64,000 bases of DNA from Myxocyprinus asiaticus (lineage: Eukaryota; Chordata; Actinopteri; Cypriniformes; Catostomidae): assembly GCF_019703515.2 (NCBI RefSeq), contig NC_059393.1, positions 8,821,501-8,885,500 on the forward strand. Direction: 5' to 3'. The position numbers were made by a program, and so were the translations under genes. The notes beneath the pieces were generated by a model. The model was not told the origin of the DNA, ran no database searches, and saw nothing but the letters and a program-made list of their open reading frames with translations. Positions 59,026 through 64,000 of the stretch are shown piece after piece. The first letter of the stretch is position 1. Each line of letters begins with the position of its first letter.

Positions 59026-60254
59026 GGGCTTCTTAACTAGCTTATCTAGCCAGCCTCTTTTGGTCAACTATCTTAATCAGAAATGTAAGCGTTTTAAGTG
59101 CAGTTCTAGCTGGAAGATCTTGGGATTCATTCATCAGGTATCACATCCAATCACAATACAGCCTTCGCTTTATAAGCCTGCCAGGTACCTCTCATTGTTT
59201 GAAAACTTCCGTGTTTTGACTCACGCACATGAGAGTGAATGTTACGCATCATGATACACATTATGCCTCGCTTCTCCAAGCAACAGTCGCTTCAGGTTGG
59301 ATGATCACTCACTTTGATGTTCACGCTCTTCACCAGCCGGTCTCCATCGGTAAAATACGTGAAGTCCTCAGTCTATTCTTCTTTTAGAGAACAACCATCA
59401 ATGCAAATAGCTGGTGGTAGATTGGGTTTCAGGTTTTCTGCTTCCAAAGTTCTCAATCCTCTGTTCTTCTTAATCTTTATAATGCATCAATATCGCTTCA
59501 AGCAGCGATATTCATTTTACTAGAGCATTCGGTTCTCACCGATCATTTTAGGTGATTGTCCGTTTTGCAGCATGGCGGCCACACCTTTCAGGCACATGGG
59601 CACAGGTGCACATTTCTCAAATGTTACCACAGTGTTTGCATGCCTAAGCATTCTCCTACTGGGGAAGTAGTTTCCAATATTCATGCACGTCCTTACGCAC
59701 AAGTACTTCAATGCATGAGGTCCAATCAACCATCAAGATGATGCTTCTTGCATTGTGTGTTTGCTCCTATCGCACGTCAAATCATGCTGTGTTTTCTTTC
59801 TCATATATCCACACCCACTTTTCCTTAAAGTGAAGGTTTCTAATAGGGGCGTAATGGTTCACGGTAAAAAAAAAAAAACGAACCATATGGTTCGCCAACC
59901 ATGGTTCGGTAAGCATTTGCTCCGCGGTTCATCTCTAGTTTAATAATGCATCTGGATCATACAGTTTGGCAAAGAAAATAAAGTGCCAAATAGATATGCA
60001 CAGTTGTAACCTCCGCTAATGCACCTATATGTCTCTGTAGATGGACACACTCCTGTGTTTCACATGGGTCAGCTTTCTACAAAGAGAAGATGTCCTATTA
60101 ACTGTTAGTATGTTAAATCAGTTGATGACATCACAGTTCTGCACAAGTTAGTTGGCAAAATGGCAAGCGGAGAAAACAAGCTGCAAGAGAGATGCCCCCT
60201 GCGTCATCTAAGTCTTATGTCTGGGAACTTTTTCTTTATGCAGTCAATTATAAT
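59026..60254. other. Intergenic stretch with a short 'GGTTCACGG' repeat piece
   Basis: 59845-59935 reads GGGGCGTAATGGTTCACGGT, poly-A, then CGAACCATATGGTTCG and ACCATGGTTCGG, part of a common fish repeat. The rest shows no recognisable gene. Confidence 0.45.
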
Positions 60255-60397
60255 AGCGATGGTCAAAAAGTCCTAAACGTAAGTTTGGGAGGAGCGAGTC
60301 CATCTAATCTTTCAATTAACAGCCAGAGTATGTAAGCAGCTGTTTACCTCTCTTCAGTCTCAGCTGTTTCCAGCATCCGGTCGTTCCATCCTGGAAA

Positions 60398-62345
60398 CAT
60401 GTCCGTCCTCCCGGAAATCCAGCTATTCCCGTCAGACGACAAACTCTCCATTCTTCCTGACACACCAACAATCTCCTCTCATGCGAGATTGGATCCTCCT
60501 TTTGCAAGCATGGATAGCCCTTCCGAGCATTAAAGCCGCAAAATCCAACCCAATCCGCTCCTACAACCCACGCTCCAGAAGACTGCTCTCTCCTCCTCCT
60601 TCAAGACAGCCAGCTTCAACCGTGTCTCGTTCCCCATCTGCCCGGAATTCATCCCCTCATTCTCTTGCTGTTACTCCATGTCCCCCTATTTCAAACTGGT
60701 CTGTCAACAGCCTACGTCAAGCCCTCTCCAGTTCCGGAATCCATTTCTCCCGCAGATCTTCAAAAATCCAACTATATGAACTTCTCACAAGCTCCCATAA
60801 CCGTCCAAACATTCCTCCTAAGAGCAAAACTCAGCTCTCATCCACCTCCATCTCCCTCCCATCTCGGCGCTCGGGAAGCTCGCATTCATAGTGAGCTAAT
60901 CTGGATGCAGCCGCTCGCACTTCCTCGTCCACTGCTCTTTCTTCCCTGCCCAAAACAGCGGCCGTTCAAAATATTTCTGCTACGAATCCAGCCCTTTCCA
61001 ACCCCTCTATGTCATTTCCTCCAATTTCCAGGCAAGAACCAGCACTCCCAACACACTCTACTCTTCTTCCTTCTGTTTTTCCATTTAATTCCAATCCTTT
61101 ATATGGAGCTGACACTAGCGTGAGGATGCCTCCGCAAACTATCACTCCCCCGCTCCCCCTCTCCATTCAATCTTCTGCATCTAAGCAGAAAGCGGACCCT
61201 AGCGTGAGGCTGCCTCCACAAGTGGTCCTGCCCACCTTCCAACACACTCTACTCTTCTTCCTTCTGTTCCTACATTTCTCCCTAACCCTTATCACGGAGC
61301 AGACCCTAGCGTGAGGCTGCCTCCGCAAATGGTCCCCCCCCTTACACTCCACTTCAGATGTTTACGGTGCTATTCCTAGCTCGAGGACGCCTCTCCAAAC
61401 GGTCTCACCGCACCTTTTTTCCTACCCCACCCTCCTTCCTCCAGCACCAACCCTTACCGGGCACGCTGAAGACCTGTCAGCAAGGAGGCTTCCTGTTCAG
61501 ACTCCCTCCCTCTATCCCTACCCTACTTTCTCCTCTACAGCTCCAGCTCGCTTGCCAGGCCATACACTCAGTTCCGCAGCTACTTTTCCAGCTCCTTACC
61601 ACGCAGTCGCCATGGAACCACCTCCAGTCTCAACCCACCTCCGCTCCCTAATCCTATCAGGTGCTGACGTAGATCTTCCTACTCTGCTCACATCAGTCCC
61701 CACTAATGAATCCCATCTTTCCTTCGACTGCAGCCCCTTAACCATCAATCTTAAAAACTCAACCCCTTCTACCAAACGAGTGCTTGCTCTCGCAGAATTC
61801 TGCATAGTTTTTGGTAGATTTACCGAAGTAATATGCTCTGTTTTTCCCACTAGACGCAAGGAGCTAAATTATTATCTCTCCATTATAGCAGAGCGCAGCC
61901 TCTCCCTTGGAGGCAGCCTCTTTAACACATACCATAAGCTTTTCACAGCAAAATGTGCCGCTCGTGTTGCCCATTGGAATCAATGCCCATCTTGGGGGGG
62001 CACTCGACCTAGAACTCTACAATAGAGTTTTCTTAGGATGTCGAAGCCTCTCTTGCGCCATCTGCAGATCCATAGTTCACACAACTTCGCTATGCCCCCA
62101 AATCAACCCAGATCCACCAACCCTTCCAGCAACACCTCAAGCTCCTAAGTCTACCTCATACATCCCCTATTCCTGGAGTGACTGCAACCAGAATCTCATT
62201 TTTAACTCAGGCGGACAAGTGTGCAACAGCTTCAACAACTAAGGCTGCACCGGACAACAGTGCCGCTTCCTCCACATTTGTAATTTCTGTGGTGGAGCCC
62301 ATGCCCACTCTGTTTGTCCTATACATCGCTCCTCTGCTAATCTCA
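60398..62345 (+). pseudogene. Ngaro-like Gag with SAP-like and zinc-finger motifs
   Basis: The first part (frame of 60481) has a basic Pro/Ser region and, at 60694-60789, NWSVNSLRQALSSSGIHFSR + SSKIQLYELL. This fits the SAP helix-extended-loop-helix pattern and suggests DNA binding. A Pro-rich middle contains several copies of DPSVRLPPQ-type words (61110-61340). Then come YHAVAMEPPPVSTHLRSLIL and RKELNYYLSIIAERSLSLGG (61600-61960). The end, 62223-62333, has C-x7-C-x5-C-x3-H followed by C-x2-C-x3-H-x4-C (HICNFCGGAHAHSVCP), with a TAA at 62240-62242. Several frameshifts break it. Confidence 0.7.
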
Positions 62346-62439
62346 ATAAAAATTTCAAATTATTGCTTCCACCTTAGCAACTGAACTAGAAAATCACCCA
62401 GATAAAAAAAAAAAATTCACCCAGTTCCCCATTTCAGGT

Positions 62440-62765
62440 CTGAAAAAGGTTTTGACCCTGGCCTGGAAAGCCTACCCAACTCCAGTTTAATCTGCAACAA
62501 CTTGCAGTCCACAACAGCCAAACCCAACATAGTAGAAGCCCTCATCAACAAAGAAATAGATTCTGGATTCATGACTGGTCCTTTCAAATCCCCCCCCCCA
62601 AAGTCATGCCCATTCACCCCGATTTCTGGCATCTGTTCGTCATTCGCTGGCATGATCAATTCTACTTCGCAGTCCACTTGACTTTCGGCTGCAAAAGCAG
62701 TCCCAAAATATTCAACATGCTCTCCGAAGCACTCTGTTGGATTCTACAATTTTTGGTAATTATAA
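62440..62765 (+). pseudogene. Ngaro-like reverse transcriptase fragment with internal deletion
   Basis: KGFDPGLESLPNSSLICNNL and INKEIDSGFMTGPFKSP form the start of the domain. Directly after a C-run (62590-62599) the sequence jumps to KVMPIHPDFWHLFVIRW and FYFAVHLTFGCKSSPKIFNM. In the family a stretch of roughly 70 residues with the first catalytic Asp lies between these two parts; it is missing here. The domain ends at LCWIL before the Y/L-x-D-D motif. Confidence 0.75.
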
Positions 62766-62770
62766 GTGCT

Positions 62771-63490
62771 TTCATGTAATGTTAGTATTTTGATACACCT
62801 TTATTTAGAAAATGTCTTTACCTGCAGTAGACAATCATTCACAGACTGCACACACACTCGCACATGAAGACTGAATGCACCTTCAGGTTTTGTTTCAATG
62901 AAAAGTGAGTAAATATCTACTTCATTCAGCATTTTTGTCTTCTGTTTTCTTAAGCATCCCATTACTGTTTTTGTTTTATTTTGTATTAATTTTTATTTTT
63001 ATACAACTTACTACAGAAAAGAAAAAGAAAACATCTACATATACAGACAGACCCCGCGCCCACAGGCTCCCAAACATGTTGTCTCTCTTAGCAACCTGGG
63101 CATCTGGCTCCAATGTCCTTTAGGGCCAGATGTGAAGACACGCACCCACAGGCCACCTGTATGTGGTCTGCTGATGCTACCGCCTCTGGTGTTTGCCTAG
63201 CTGAATTATTTTTAAAATCCAGATATAGTGGTCTGGCATTCCACTTGATCTTCAGGCGCCCCTGCTGTTCTGACACCCGATCCAAAGGACCTAGACATCC
63301 ACGCCAAGCCAATACAGGGAAAAAGAGATATGTGGGTCATACAATTCACCAACTAAGTTATATTAATTTTTAAAGGTATGAGAAGTGGAGGAAAGTGTTG
63401 TGTGAATGTATGCAGTTCATTTTTAAAAGAGGAATCCTGTCTCTCCTAAGTGACATGATCTCTTAACATTTATAATTATTGTGTAATTGA
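62771..63490. other. Intergenic stretch, unclassified
   Basis: 63115-63320 is GC-richer and has open frames on both strands, but I recognise no protein motif. Possibly another eroded retroelement piece. Confidence 0.35.
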
Positions 63491-63499
63491 AATTTGACC

Positions 63500-63725
63500 T
63501 TTATTTTTCCAGTTGACCAGAATATTTTTTTTTGGCGGTAGCTAGAGACAGAAGGAGGGGGGTTGTGTGTTCAATGGGAAAGTTTATATGTGAGAGATCC
63601 CCTAAGAGGCATTGAGATGGAATGGTAGGAATATTGTATCCGAGGAAGCCTGATATCTTGGCAGTTGAGTTAAACCAGAAAGCAGCAACAGGTGGGCATG
63701 ACCAGATTGCATGAAAGTAATTATC
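63500..63725 (-). pseudogene. L1/Tx1-type LINE ORF2 C-terminal fragment
   Basis: On the minus strand: DTQDNYFHAIWSCPPVAAFW, IPTIPSQCLLGDLSHINFP and TTPLLLSLATAKK. The pattern of W-x-C, then FW, then CLLGD and a final helix is that of the C-terminal end of L1-type ORF2 proteins. An A-run near 63521 shifts the frame before the usual I-L-x-x-W end. About 75 residues remain. Confidence 0.75.
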
Positions 63726-63867
63726 TTGGGTGTCGAGATTGTGATACGTATACTTATAAGTACATTTATAAGTCACATTTTAAATTTATTATATTGTGTA
63801 ATTAGTGTTCTATATATGATTTTATATTGGATTAGTTGTATATTTGTATTTGTATTTATATTATATA

Positions 63868-64000
63868 CTCTACCGTTCAAAAGTTTGGGGTCACTTGCCT
63901 GAAATGTTTCTCATGACCTTTAAAACATTTTGATCTGAAGGCGTATGCTTAAATGTTTGAAATTAGTTTTGTAAACAAAAATATAATTGTGCCAACATAT
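63868..64000. mobile_element. End of a Tc1/mariner-type repeat (cut by window edge)
   Basis: CTACCGTTCAAAAGTTTGGG + GTCACTT at 63871 is a very common terminal inverted repeat of fish Tc1-type elements. The rest lies beyond the window. Confidence 0.65.

Larger units (their letters stand above)
60255..62770 (+). mobile_element. Ngaro-like tyrosine-recombinase retroelement, decayed and truncated
   Basis: The 5' part (AAGTTTGGGAGGAGCGAGTC at 60280) is followed by a Gag-like ORF with a SAP-like motif and zinc-finger motifs and then by the start of a reverse transcriptase of Ngaro/DIRS type with an internal deletion. The reverse-transcriptase palm, RNase H and recombinase are missing; the element stops near 62770. 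Assignment as Ngaro rather than DIRS rests on the reverse-transcriptase wording and the terminal repeats and is moderately sure. Confidence 0.75.

Noticed and set aside
63088..63373. Overlapping frames on both strands near 63.2 kb
   Set aside because: No recognisable motif; probably an eroded retroelement, not reported as a gene.

Overview
The window looks like vertebrate, almost certainly teleost, nuclear DNA: a multi-exon gene with GT-AG introns sits in AT-rich, repeat-dense sequence. The repeats (DIRS and Ngaro tyrosine-recombinase retroelements, L2, Tc1, hAT and Harbinger derivatives, a tRNA-derived SINE) are typical of fish. The repeat mix suggests a cyprinid or a relative, but that is inference.

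Only one protein-coding host gene can be supported. It lies on the + strand from the left edge to about 26.1 kb and is the 3' part of an interphotoreceptor matrix proteoglycan 2 gene (impg2). Thirteen exons join in frame: an acidic Thr/Glu-rich segment, SEA domain 1, a huge mucin-like exon with a repeat array, SEA domain 2 with a G-S cleavage motif, two EGF-like domains, one transmembrane helix and a conserved cytoplasmic tail. The visible part already encodes about 2,100 residues, well over the roughly 1,240 of the mammalian protein. The 5' end lies outside the window. The exact 3' end is uncertain, because the first in-frame stop overlaps a consensus splice donor.

The introns are loaded with transposons. 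There is a 509-bp TA-flanked Tc1-type MITE (1539-2047) and a foldback element of the 'GTTCACCCAAAAATG' type (3866-4557). The 9.6-kb intron after the transmembrane exon holds a decayed DIRS-like retrotransposon (about 14341-20595), which is itself split by a 5'-truncated L2 LINE with a 5-bp target duplication.

From 26 kb to the right edge I find no convincing host gene. This part contains a dead Tc1 transposon with IR/DR ends (29436-31039), degenerate Ngaro-like terminal repeats cut by a LINE 3' end (34.8-36.4 kb), CCAGC-type tandem clusters, a minus-strand tRNA-SINE (40060-40490), two copies of an unnamed TTTGCACC-rich repeat (40.8-41.7 and 50.8-51.4 kb), a Harbinger derivative (44.06-44.76 kb), a second 5'-truncated DIRS element (46169-49566), an hAT-type element with a perfect 8-bp duplication (54200-55045), an 875-bp element with short terminal inverted repeats (57860-58734), a Ngaro-like element with a SAP-like and zinc-finger Gag (60.26-62.76 kb), an L1-type ORF2 fragment and the start of another Tc1-type repeat at the right edge.

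I see no CRISPR array, operon or new multi-gene system. The most informative points are the expanded and re-ordered impg2 mucin array, the concentration of tyrosine-recombinase retroelements, the nonsense pattern of the second DIRS copy, and a possible unassigned antisense exon at 22683-22814.
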